A stretch of 64,000 nt of DNA, taken from contig NZ_BOSH01000002.1 in the NCBI RefSeq assembly GCF_018403245.1, positions 62,001-126,000 on the forward strand. The letters run 5' to 3'. Shown here one piece after another: positions 42,646-51,221 of the stretch (positions within the stretch are counted from its first letter, which is position 1; every line of letters begins with the position of its first letter). The DNA comes from Paenibacillus sp. J2TS4. Its GTDB lineage: Bacteria; Bacillota; Bacilli; Paenibacillales; NBRC-103111. The position numbers and the translations under genes were made by a program. Below the pieces are notes generated by a model. That model was not told the origin of the DNA and searched no databases. It saw only the letters and a list, made by a program, of their open reading frames with translations.

Positions 42646-43824
42646 TTGAACAAGAGAACCATTTTTATATACGCATGGGACTTGCTGGATGAAGGCATTG
42701 AAGCCGCACTGTCTAAATTGAAGAAAATGGGAGTGAACGGGATTGCGGTGACGGCTGCCTACCATTCCGGGAAGTTTTTGCTGCCCCATAATCCAAATAG
42801 AAAAATTTACTATCATACTCACAGCTCCGTATACTATAATGTAAATACTGCCAAATATGGGCAGCTCCTGCCTAGGACGGGAGATGCATTCGAGCAGTAC
42901 CGCATCGCGTCACAGCGAACGGGAACCCCCGGAGATTTATTGACATCGATATGTCATCACGCCAAAGCACTCCAAATGCAAGTTTACGCATGGGTCGTCG
43001 GCTTTCACAACTCTTATCTGGGAGAGGCCTTCCCCGAATTTACGGTTCGCAACGCATTCGGGGAGTCTTACCGGCACGCCCTATGTCCAGCGCACAAAGA
43101 GACTCAACAATATGTGACGGCTATCCTCTCGGATTTGGCCGAAGGCTATGATTTAGACGGATTTGTGTTGGAATCATTCGATTTTCCCGGTATGCTTCAT
43201 GGCGACCATCATGAGTTGGTCGGCTCCTCCCGCAAGGATGAGCTTGAACGGCTGCTGGGGCTATGTTTTTGCGATCAATGCATGGCCAATGCGCAGTCTG
43301 CGGGGATAGATGCGGCCCAGTTCAGGCGAGAGATTGCGCAAGCGGCAGAAACGGTTGCAAACAGCCGGAAGCCCGTGACCGCCATGTCTCTACCTTCATA
43401 TAAGCAATTTATTCAAATGAGGGAGGAGACGGTGGCTGGCGTATTCGCGCAATGCCGGAGTGTCATGGAAGGCTCCGGGAAGCCTCTCCAGCTGCTTAGC
43501 ACCCTATGGATGGCCTATGGCTCCGATCCGGGGCTTTATGGCATGAATCCCCACAGGCTGGATCGGTATGTAGACCAATGGATAGCCTGCTATCCGTCTT
43601 CCGCCCACGATACGATACCGTTCGTGGACAGAGCGCTGCAGTCCGTTCCTCGGCATAAGCTGGCGGCAGGCGTCAGACTTATCGAGCCCGAAATAGTGAC
43701 CCCGGAACAACTGGACGGCTACTTGAATGCTTACTCCAAAGCGGGGATAGATGATTTGTTTTTCTATAATTACGGCTTGGCGTCCGGAGAAATAGTCGAG
43801 CGGCTTGGTATAAGCCTCGAATAA
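42646..43824 (+). CDS. Unrecognised barrel-like protein, possible glycoside hydrolase (392 aa)
   Basis: I do not recognise the family with certainty. The pattern of regularly spaced strands and helices (TIFIYAWDLLDEGIEAALSK, GVNGIAVTAAYHSGKFL, MQVYAWVVGFHNS, DLDGFVLESFDFPG, KPLQLLSTLW, KLAAGVRLIEPEIVT, AGIDDLFFYNYGL) suggests a TIM barrel like those of GH10/GH13-like or DUF4015-type proteins, with acidic residues at strand ends (Glu in FVLESFDF). It contains a CxxC-like LCFCDQCM, unusual for a hydrolase. TTG at 42646 has GGAGG 8 bases before it. No signal peptide, so it acts inside the cell. Confidence 0.7.
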   Translation: MNKRTIFIYAWDLLDEGIEAALSKLKKMGVNGIAVTAAYHSGKFLLPHNPNRKIYYHTHSSVYYNVNTAKYGQLLPRTGDAFEQYRIASQRTGTPGDLLTSICHHAKALQMQVYAWVVGFHNSYLGEAFPEFTVRNAFGESYRHALCPAHKETQQYVTAILSDLAEGYDLDGFVLESFDFPGMLHGDHHELVGSSRKDELERLLGLCFCDQCMANAQSAGIDAAQFRREIAQAAETVANSRKPVTAMSLPSYKQFIQMREETVAGVFAQCRSVMEGSGKPLQLLSTLWMAYGSDPGLYGMNPHRLDRYVDQWIACYPSSAHDTIPFVDRALQSVPRHKLAAGVRLIEPEIVTPEQLDGYLNAYSKAGIDDLFFYNYGLASGEIVERLGISLE

Positions 43825-43836
43825 TGAGGAGGATAC

Positions 43837-45072
43837 ATGGTCAAATTTGCCAAAGCAGGAGACCAGAAGTTTCTGCAAACTTTAAACAGAACGCTGGTCC
43901 TGAATACTATACATCATTTTAAGACGATATCGCGAATCGATATAGCCAAAAAAACGAAATTAAGTCAAAGTACGGTCTCCAATGTGGTGGATGCTTTGGA
44001 GAAAGAAGGCTATATTGCCGAGGTAGGTACGGGCAATTCGACCCGGGCGGGAGGCAGGCGGCCAACTCTGCTTACCATCAACGCAGCCGGCGGATATATC
44101 GCTACGCTTGCCGTCGTCACCGAAGCGTTTCATATTACGCTGCAGGTCTGCCTGTTCGACTTGCATCTAACGATGGTGGACGAGCAGGAAATTGAGGTCA
44201 AGGAAAAAGGCGCGGAGTTAATCGAAACGATCAAAGCTTGCGTCCACAGCTTCCTTCAGAAGCATGCCGACAAAAATGTTATCGGCCTCGGTTTTTCCAT
44301 GCCTACGGTATTGGATCGGACAGGCGTCGTTTATAGAGGACATTTGTTGGAATTGGAAGATTACCCGTTTGAGGAAGAGATGCGCAAAGCTTTTCCGTCC
44401 TTGTTTCTCGTTGTGGAGCAGGAACAGCATGCAGCCATTCTCGGGGAGCGTGCGATCGGTCCGGCCAAAGATGTTAACAACCTTATCTATGTGACGGTGG
44501 GCAGGGGGATCGGATCCTCGGTCATCGTCAATAACGAGTTGATTCGTGGAGAATATGGCGGGGCCGGAGAAATCGGGCACATGTCCATTAATAAATACGG
44601 CCCCAAATGCATATGCGGCAAGAAAGGCTGTCTGCGCTTGTACGCAACGGAGCTGGCCTTCATTAATAAAATCAATGAGGCTGCCCAGAACGGGTTTCCG
44701 CTGCCCCCCAAAATCTACAATCCCGTGCTGGATCAATGCAATATCCGCGAAGTGTATAATCAAGCGGTGGCGGGGGATGAATTTTGCAGAGAAATGCTGG
44801 TCAGCTTGCTGGACGACCTTTCTATCGGTTTAAGCAATCTAATTTACCTCATTAATCCGAAGATGATTATTATTGGCGGAAACCTGTTGTTTGCCGAGCC
44901 TTTTGTTCTTCCGTATATTACGGACAAGCTTAAGGAAATTATGGATTCACCAACAGCGGATATACAAATTGTTGGAGCCGCCCTGGGCAATAAATCATCG
45001 GTTTACGGAATGGCCTCATTAATTCTCGATAAACATTTTTTGAAGAAAGAATTAATGTTTCACAGCGCCTAA
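43837..45072 (+). CDS. ROK-family transcriptional repressor, NagC/XylR type (411 aa)
   Basis: N-terminal winged HTH (SRIDIAKKTKLSQSTVSNVV) followed by a ROK domain with the ATP-like motif, GEYGGAGEIGHMSINKYG and the zinc site CICGKKGCLRLY, where the usual Glu after GCL is Arg. Last gene of the cluster. Expected to bind the XylR-like operators at 30509-30531 and 33021-33055 and to be released by a sugar or sugar phosphate from the pathway. A terminator follows. Confidence 0.92.
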   Translation: MVKFAKAGDQKFLQTLNRTLVLNTIHHFKTISRIDIAKKTKLSQSTVSNVVDALEKEGYIAEVGTGNSTRAGGRRPTLLTINAAGGYIATLAVVTEAFHITLQVCLFDLHLTMVDEQEIEVKEKGAELIETIKACVHSFLQKHADKNVIGLGFSMPTVLDRTGVVYRGHLLELEDYPFEEEMRKAFPSLFLVVEQEQHAAILGERAIGPAKDVNNLIYVTVGRGIGSSVIVNNELIRGEYGGAGEIGHMSINKYGPKCICGKKGCLRLYATELAFINKINEAAQNGFPLPPKIYNPVLDQCNIREVYNQAVAGDEFCREMLVSLLDDLSIGLSNLIYLINPKMIIIGGNLLFAEPFVLPYITDKLKEIMDSPTADIQIVGAALGNKSSVYGMASLILDKHFLKKELMFHSA

Positions 45073-45142
45073 ACGTTAAACCATCTAAAGGCCCCATCAT
45101 TTTTTTGAAAATACAGCGCATTTTATTAACAAGATTGTTTCA

Positions 45143-45177
45143 GCGGGTTTGCGTGGTCACGTAAACCCGCCTGTTTG
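45143..45177 (+). terminator. Terminator of the catabolic cluster
   Basis: GCGGGTTT pairs with AAACCCGC, inner loop partly self-complementary, followed by CTGTTTGT. Confidence 0.68.
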
Positions 45178-45634
45178 TGCAGCCTATGACCCAGAGAACG
45201 ACCAGTTGTATGTACAGACAAGATGTTTACAAGATAGATGTCAAGTCGGGGCTAGCTTCTTACGGATAACGCGTTCCGGAACGGTATGGAAAACTTCGCT
45301 AGCGGATTGAACGGTAGCCCATATTATGGAAATGCGATGGAACAATATACCCGCTCGAAAACGGAGTTTATCCAATCGGTGGTCGATGCGGCAAGAACGG
45401 AAAAGGGATTGCCGCTGCAAAATGTTTGGGAAGACTGATGAATGTGCATCGGGCAGAATATGGCGTATGGGTAGAGGCGTTTCGCGTACTTAAACCAGCG
45501 GGACGTTGATTAGGGGGAATAACTCAAACTATCCGTGGGAGATCTCTCATGGTAAAATTCCGGATTACTTACGAACAAACAAATTACGAACCATTGGGGT
45601 AGGTTCAACATTCGTAAAGTGAGGAGGGCTTGGG
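45178..45634. other. Gene-free stretch with possible coding debris
   Basis: No intact gene. Three short open stretches look like debris: AYDPENDQLYV (propeller-like) near 45181; DNAFRNGMENFASGLNG and on to NVWED with a stop at about 45438; and VEAFRVLKPAGR (methyltransferase-like) near 45480. Each is in a different frame and none has a credible start. They may come from one or more lost genes. Confidence 0.4.
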
Positions 45635-46108
45635 ATGCCGGTCGTTAGAGTATTTGTGCTGGATTCGGAGGAACGTGTATTACTTGTAAAAACCGATCAT
45701 AAAAAAACAGGCAGTTATTATTGGATTATTCCAGGTGGGATGATTGAAGAAGGGGAGTATAGTCGAGATGCAGCCATCCGCGAAGTTAAAGAAGAGACCG
45801 GTTTAGACATTTCAATTAGCAGGCTGGTTTGGGTCGAGGAAAGTAAAAACGATAAAAGAGAAGTAAATTATATACATTACTTTCTGGGTGAAGTTATTGG
45901 TGGAGACAAAATGATTGGAATAGATCCAGAACTAGAGCCAAATGAACAAATCATAGTAGAAGTAGAGTATAAGAGTAAAGAAGAAATAAAAAAACTGCCG
46001 AGAGTTTATCCAGAAATTTTGTTATATGATTATTTCTGGGAAGTTATTCGATCCTCTTTACATGATCCATACGTAAATAGACCCAGTAAAGGATTTGGAG
46101 TTAGATAA
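45635..46108 (+). CDS. Nudix hydrolase (157 aa)
   Basis: Complete Nudix box GGMIEEGEYSRDAAIREVKEETGL split over positions about 31-54 (GGMIEEGE...REVKEETGL), preceded by YYWIIPGG. Enzymes of this type hydrolyse nucleoside diphosphate-linked compounds in the cytoplasm. AGGAGGG before the ATG. Richer in A+T than its neighbours in its 3' half. Substrate unknown. Confidence 0.9.
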   Translation: MPVVRVFVLDSEERVLLVKTDHKKTGSYYWIIPGGMIEEGEYSRDAAIREVKEETGLDISISRLVWVEESKNDKREVNYIHYFLGEVIGGDKMIGIDPELEPNEQIIVEVEYKSKEEIKKLPRVYPEILLYDYFWEVIRSSLHDPYVNRPSKGFGVR

Positions 46109-46199
46109 CAAAGCATAAACCATAGATCAACTCTCTTTATATTCGGCTCGATACCAAGATAGAGCTCGGGCTACTCTTCCCAATGTAGACAACATGTAT

Positions 46200-47603
46200 C
46201 TAAAACAAGGTAGAGGGGAGCCGGGCGAAAACTTCTTTCATTTTTTGAATCTTGGGCCGCTTGTTGAATTCCGATAACATGATCTCTTTGCTTACTCTCA
46301 AATCCGTGTGGAAATCTTGAACCAGACGCTCTACAACCTTGTCATCAAAAAAGACCGCATTGAGCTCAAATTGGCCGCAGAAGCTTCGCATATCCATATT
46401 TGCACTTCCGGAACAAGCCAAGTCATCAGAAATAAGTACTTTGGCGTGGAGAAATCCTTTTTCATAGCAAAAAAAACGGACCCCTGCTTGCAGCATTTCC
46501 TGAACATAGGATAAAGAGGCATTGTAAACAAGTTTTTTATCAGGTGTGCCAGGGATGATGATACGCACATCGACTCCGCGTTTGACGGCCGTTTTTATCG
46601 CCAATAGGACACCGGGATCGGGAACGAAATAAGGCGTCTCCATATAAACCCGTTTTTTCGCCGAAACGATCAAGGAGAAAATAAGCTCCAGCATCGTCTC
46701 ATCCGGATCGCTTTTCACCATCTGAACGAATTCTTCACCTGGGATGTCCTCCAAAGGGTAGAAAACGGAATCGGTTAATAATTGTTTCTTAACCATATAC
46801 CAATCCGTCAGAAAGGCGTACTGGATCCACAATACAGCATCTCCTTTCATGCGAAAATGAGTGTCGCGCCAGTAACCGAACCTTGCACTTCTCCCCACAT
46901 ATTCATCTCCTATATTCATACCGCCGAAAAACCCGATTTTGCCGTCGACAACCACAATTTTGCGGTGATTGCGGTAATTGATCCGCTTATCGAGAAAGGT
47001 GGTTATCGGTGGGAAAAAACACCCCGTTTGTATGCCGGCCTGCCGCAGCCGGTTCAAATAAGCCTTTCCTAATCGGCGACTGCCGATCCCATCATAGATA
47101 ATCCGTACTTGAATTCCTTCCTGCGCTTTGTGAATCAATAACCGCTCAAATTTCGAGCCGAGCTCATCGTCACGAATAATATAAAACTCGATATGGACAT
47201 GATGCCTTGCCGCGGCAATGGACTCCAGCATTGCTTCAAATGCCTGTCCTCCATCTGCATAAACGATCGTTTCATTGCAAGCGGTGAAGGGGGCGGACGG
47301 TATGTTTTGGAGCAAAGCTTTTTCGTGTCGAAGCATTTTCTCAAGCCTATCTTTCGGTATTCTCTGGTTGATTCGATCCATGAGCTCAGTTTTGAACGAT
47401 TCCGAATGGCTGCTTTCTTCCCTCTTATGAAGCCTGTAGGAATATTTTCTCGCTACAAAATAATACGGAAGAAAACCAATCAGCGGCATGATGAACAAGA
47501 TGACCAGCCAAGTTACTGCTTTATCCGGATGGCGATATTCTACGATGATAATGATTGCGATTTGAAGAATAAATATTAAGAGAGCCATAAGGGTCCATAG
47601 CAA
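46200..47603 (-). CDS. cls: Cardiolipin synthase (467 aa)
   Basis: Two N-terminal membrane helices (LLIFILQIAIIIIVEYRH..., WLVILFIMPLIGFLPYYFV), then two phospholipase D-type half domains, each with an HxK(x)4D motif: RNHRKIVVVDGKIGF and FLHAKVLISDDLACSG. Length and order match bacterial ClsA/YwnE. It joins two phosphatidylglycerol molecules to cardiolipin in the membrane. Stands alone on the minus strand; the gene at 47728 is divergent. Confidence 0.95.
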   Translation of the reverse strand: MLWTLMALLIFILQIAIIIIVEYRHPDKAVTWLVILFIMPLIGFLPYYFVARKYSYRLHKREESSHSESFKTELMDRINQRIPKDRLEKMLRHEKALLQNIPSAPFTACNETIVYADGGQAFEAMLESIAAARHHVHIEFYIIRDDELGSKFERLLIHKAQEGIQVRIIYDGIGSRRLGKAYLNRLRQAGIQTGCFFPPITTFLDKRINYRNHRKIVVVDGKIGFFGGMNIGDEYVGRSARFGYWRDTHFRMKGDAVLWIQYAFLTDWYMVKKQLLTDSVFYPLEDIPGEEFVQMVKSDPDETMLELIFSLIVSAKKRVYMETPYFVPDPGVLLAIKTAVKRGVDVRIIIPGTPDKKLVYNASLSYVQEMLQAGVRFFCYEKGFLHAKVLISDDLACSGSANMDMRSFCGQFELNAVFFDDKVVERLVQDFHTDLRVSKEIMLSEFNKRPKIQKMKEVFARLPSTLF

Positions 47604-47727
47604 GATTTAAGTCTCCCTCCATGCGTTCCGCATTTCATTCATATGGTCTTTGTATATTACGCGTGATTTATTCAAAAACTATCCGGGATTATTATGGAAA
47701 CTATGGGTCAGGTGGAGGGAAGTCATT

Positions 47728-50700
47728 ATGAAAGCTATAGACAGCGTAATGATCGGCATTGACGTCGGTTCGACAACCGTCAAAGCAACCGTTGTCGATT
47801 CACTAACACATGAAATCTTATGGTCGGATTATCAACGCCACCATACGAAACAGGCGGAGAAGGTTTTGGAACTTCTGGTTGCCATCGGCAACGAGTTTCC
47901 GGATATCGAGCAGGACAAAATTCGTGTATTTATAACAGGATCCGGCAGTGGACCGATTGCCGAACATATCGGAGCGAAATTTGTTCAGGAAGTAAACGCT
48001 GTTACGATGGCGGTTGAACAGCTTCATCCCGATGTGGGCAGTGTTATTGAACTTGGGGGGCAGGACGCCAAAATCATCATATTTAAAATGAACGAGGAAA
48101 CCGGAAATAAACAAGCGATGACGTCCATGAACGACAAGTGCGCATCCGGTACAGGGGCTACGATTGACAAGTGCATGATTAAAGTGGGAATGCCAATGGA
48201 AGAAGTGGGCAAATTGCACTTCGACGATTCGAAGTTGCACCATGTGGCGGCCAAATGTGGTGTTTTTGCCGAAACGGATATCGTCAATCTGGTGAAAAGC
48301 GGTATCCCCTCCGCTGAAATTATGTGTTCTTTAGCCGATGCGATCGTAATGCAGAATCTTTCCGTGCTGACTCGTGGAAATACGCTGCGGCATCGTGTTT
48401 TACTGCTCGGGGGTCCTAATACGTACTTGCCATTCTTGCAGGAATGCTGGCGAATGCGTATTCCACAAACATGGAAGGAACGGGGATATGATTATCCCCA
48501 AAATATTCCGATCGACGAATTGATTTTTGTCCCGGACAATTCCCAATACTATGCTGCCTACGGGGCCGTCATGTATGGTTTGCATGAACCGGCCGATGTG
48601 GGCGTTTATACAGGATTGGAAAATTTGAAACAATTTATCGCGCATGGCCGAAAAGCAAAGCTGGGAGAAAAAGCGGGTCCGCCGCTGGCAACCGGCGAAA
48701 CGGAGCTGGAACAATTCCGCAGGACATATACGATTCCGCGGTTTACACCAGCTTCTTTCCAACCGGGGCAGAAGGTGAGGGCGGTGATTGGCCTGGACGG
48801 CGGATCCACCTCGTCCAAAGCCGTTCTCGTCGATGAAAGCGGAGAAATTTTACTTAAGGAATATCAGCTTTCCAAAGGAAATCCACTCGAAGATACGAAA
48901 GAAATGCTGATGCGTATTAGCGATAAGGTAAAGGAACAAGGAGCCGAACTGGAAATTATCGGCTTCGGAGCTACCGGTTATGCCGCAGATGTACTGGAGA
49001 AAACGTTAAAGGCCGACGTCAACATTGTCGAGACCGTTGCACATATGATGAGTGCCGTTAATCAATTCGGTGAGATCGACGTCATCTGCGATATCGGCGG
49101 TCAGGATATTAAAGTGCTGTTTCTGAAAAATGGGGATATCCGCAACTTCAGGCTGTCCAATCAATGCTCCGCCGGAAACGGAATGCTGCTGCAGGCGATG
49201 GCCGACCAATTCGGCATTCCGGTTCAGGAGTATGCAGATACGGCGTTTGCAGCAGACCTTTCGCCAAAATTTTCATACGGTTGCGCCGTATTTCTTGATG
49301 CCGATCGGGTTAATTTTCAGAAGGAGGGGTACTCCAAAGAAGAATTGCTTGCCGGCCTTGCCCTCGTCTTGCCGAAGAATGTATGGCAATATGTCGTACA
49401 GATTCCGCGCATGGCGGAGCTTGGCCGCAAATTCGTCCTGCAGGGAGGAACCCAATATAATCTGGCTGCCGTGAAGGCTCAGGTGGATTATATTAAACAA
49501 CGAGTTCCTGATGCAGAAGTATACGTTCATCCTCACCCCGGGGAAGCGGGAGCGATAGGGGCGGCAACGGAAACGCTGCGTGTAGTGAAACGGCGCGGCT
49601 ATTCGACGTTCCTTGGCTTAGAGACGGCGATTCATCTAAGCTACGTGTCGCGCAATGACGAATCTACCCGCTGCAATTTCTGCCCGAACCATTGCAGCCG
49701 CACCTTCATCGATTCCACAACTCCCGACGGTCAAACCGCCCGTTATATCTCCGGTTTCAGCTGTGAGAAGGGAACGGTTGAAGACCAGGCAGCCGTCGTC
49801 AAACTGACCAAAGAGCGGCAGGAACTGAAAAAACATTATCCAAATCTGGTGGAATACGAAGCACGCCGTATGTTCCAGCATTTTTACGATCCGGAGCCTC
49901 TGCCCGAATTCGGCGCGGAGGTAACTGACGTCCGGTTGCAGCGAAGTTGGTTCGGAACACGCAAAACACCATACAAGCGCGGGTTCGAACGTTCCTCCGC
50001 CGAAGCCGCTGAGCGGCGCAGCCATATTCGCATCGGAATTCCGAAGGTGCTGAACATTTGGTCGACGGCGCCTTTTTGGCGGACCTATTTCGAGACGCTT
50101 GGCATCGATAAGAAGAACATTGTGTTCAGCGATAACACAAGTGAGGAGATGTGGCAGGAAGGCGGCAAATACGGATCGATTGATCCTTGTTATCCTTCTA
50201 AAGTCGCTCAGGCGCATATTCACAATTTATTGTTCAAGCATCATGAGAAAAAACCGCTCGATTATATATTCTTTCCGTGCATTACCCATATACCGACCCA
50301 TCTGCATAACGTAATGGATTCGGCCAGTTGTCCCATTGTGGCCGGCGCGCCGAATGTGATCAAGGCGGCGTTTACGAAGGAAGTCAACTTTTTTGAGACA
50401 AAAGGAATTGTCTATCTCGATCCGGCTGTTACATTTACAGAACCGAATTTGCTTAAGAAGCAGTTGTATGAGGCGTTCAGTAATTGTCTGGACATCACGG
50501 AGGATGAGAGCGATTTTGCCGCCGAGCAAGGCTGGAGGGCGATGGATCTGTTCGATAGCGAAATGCAGGAGAAGGGACGCTTGATTCTGGAGCAGCTGGA
50601 AGCGGACAACCGACTGGCTATTCTGTTGATCGGCCGTCCTTATCATTCTGATCCGGGTCTGAATCACGGCGTCTTGGAGGAGTTTCAGGTGCTGGGCTAC

Positions 50701-51159
50701 CCCATTTTGTCCATGCGGTCCATCCCCAAGGACGAAGCGTGGCTCAGCCGGTTTTTCCAAGATGATCTGCAGAGCGGCCGAGTCGATTATGCGCTTGAAG
50801 TGACCGACGTGTGGCCCGAAAACTTCAGCTCCAATAGTGTACAAAAGGTGTGGGCAGCCAAATTCGCCGCGCGTCATCCTCATGTCGCCGTGCTGGACCT
50901 GTCCAGCTTCAAGTGCGGACATGACGCTCCTACCTACGGGCTGATCGATTCGATCATCTCCACCGCGGGAACTCCGTATTCGGCATTGCATGATATTGAT
51001 GCGAACAAGCCAGGTGGTTCGATTAAAATTCGGGTGAAGACGTATGCCCATAGTCTAAGCCTGCATGAAGAACGATTGCAGGACTTGGCCGCGAAAAAAG
51101 CGGAATTGCAGTATCTTCTGGAGCAAAAACGTTCCGAACTGTTGAAAAAAACCATCTAA
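47728..51159 (+). CDS. Large acyl-CoA dehydratase activase-like protein, two BadF domains plus DUF2229 (1143 aa)
   Basis: Domain 1 (about 1-320): ASKHA ATPase with GIDVGSTTVKATVV and ELGGQDAKIIIF, and Cys138 (DKCASGTGA) and Cys177 (AKCGVFAETD), the two Cys that in HgdC dimers hold a shared [4Fe-4S] cluster. Domain 2 (about 350-630): second BadF unit (GLDGGSTSSKAVLV, DIGGQDIKVLFL, NQCSAGNGMLLQA). Then CNFCPNHC (Cys649, 652, 656) and a DUF2229/HgdB-like C-terminal part. Start 47728 has GGAGGGA. Such proteins use ATP to drive electrons onto a partner Fe-S protein; the partner is the next gene. The physiological substrate is unknown for this class. Confidence 0.9.
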   Translation: MKAIDSVMIGIDVGSTTVKATVVDSLTHEILWSDYQRHHTKQAEKVLELLVAIGNEFPDIEQDKIRVFITGSGSGPIAEHIGAKFVQEVNAVTMAVEQLHPDVGSVIELGGQDAKIIIFKMNEETGNKQAMTSMNDKCASGTGATIDKCMIKVGMPMEEVGKLHFDDSKLHHVAAKCGVFAETDIVNLVKSGIPSAEIMCSLADAIVMQNLSVLTRGNTLRHRVLLLGGPNTYLPFLQECWRMRIPQTWKERGYDYPQNIPIDELIFVPDNSQYYAAYGAVMYGLHEPADVGVYTGLENLKQFIAHGRKAKLGEKAGPPLATGETELEQFRRTYTIPRFTPASFQPGQKVRAVIGLDGGSTSSKAVLVDESGEILLKEYQLSKGNPLEDTKEMLMRISDKVKEQGAELEIIGFGATGYAADVLEKTLKADVNIVETVAHMMSAVNQFGEIDVICDIGGQDIKVLFLKNGDIRNFRLSNQCSAGNGMLLQAMADQFGIPVQEYADTAFAADLSPKFSYGCAVFLDADRVNFQKEGYSKEELLAGLALVLPKNVWQYVVQIPRMAELGRKFVLQGGTQYNLAAVKAQVDYIKQRVPDAEVYVHPHPGEAGAIGAATETLRVVKRRGYSTFLGLETAIHLSYVSRNDESTRCNFCPNHCSRTFIDSTTPDGQTARYISGFSCEKGTVEDQAAVVKLTKERQELKKHYPNLVEYEARRMFQHFYDPEPLPEFGAEVTDVRLQRSWFGTRKTPYKRGFERSSAEAAERRSHIRIGIPKVLNIWSTAPFWRTYFETLGIDKKNIVFSDNTSEEMWQEGGKYGSIDPCYPSKVAQAHIHNLLFKHHEKKPLDYIFFPCITHIPTHLHNVMDSASCPIVAGAPNVIKAAFTKEVNFFETKGIVYLDPAVTFTEPNLLKKQLYEAFSNCLDITEDESDFAAEQGWRAMDLFDSEMQEKGRLILEQLEADNRLAILLIGRPYHSDPGLNHGVLEEFQVLGYPILSMRSIPKDEAWLSRFFQDDLQSGRVDYALEVTDVWPENFSSNSVQKVWAAKFAARHPHVAVLDLSSFKCGHDAPTYGLIDSIISTAGTPYSALHDIDANKPGGSIKIRVKTYAHSLSLHEERLQDLAAKKAELQYLLEQKRSELLKKTI

Positions 51160-51221
51160 AATATCGACAAGGTGACGTGGAGCCCTAGATCAAGCTATCT
51201 AATTTATAAGGAGTGAAACAA

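Noticed and set aside
50227..51051. Minus-strand open frame of 274 codons inside the activase gene
   Set aside because: Antisense shadow; the plus-strand frame has continuous family motifs.
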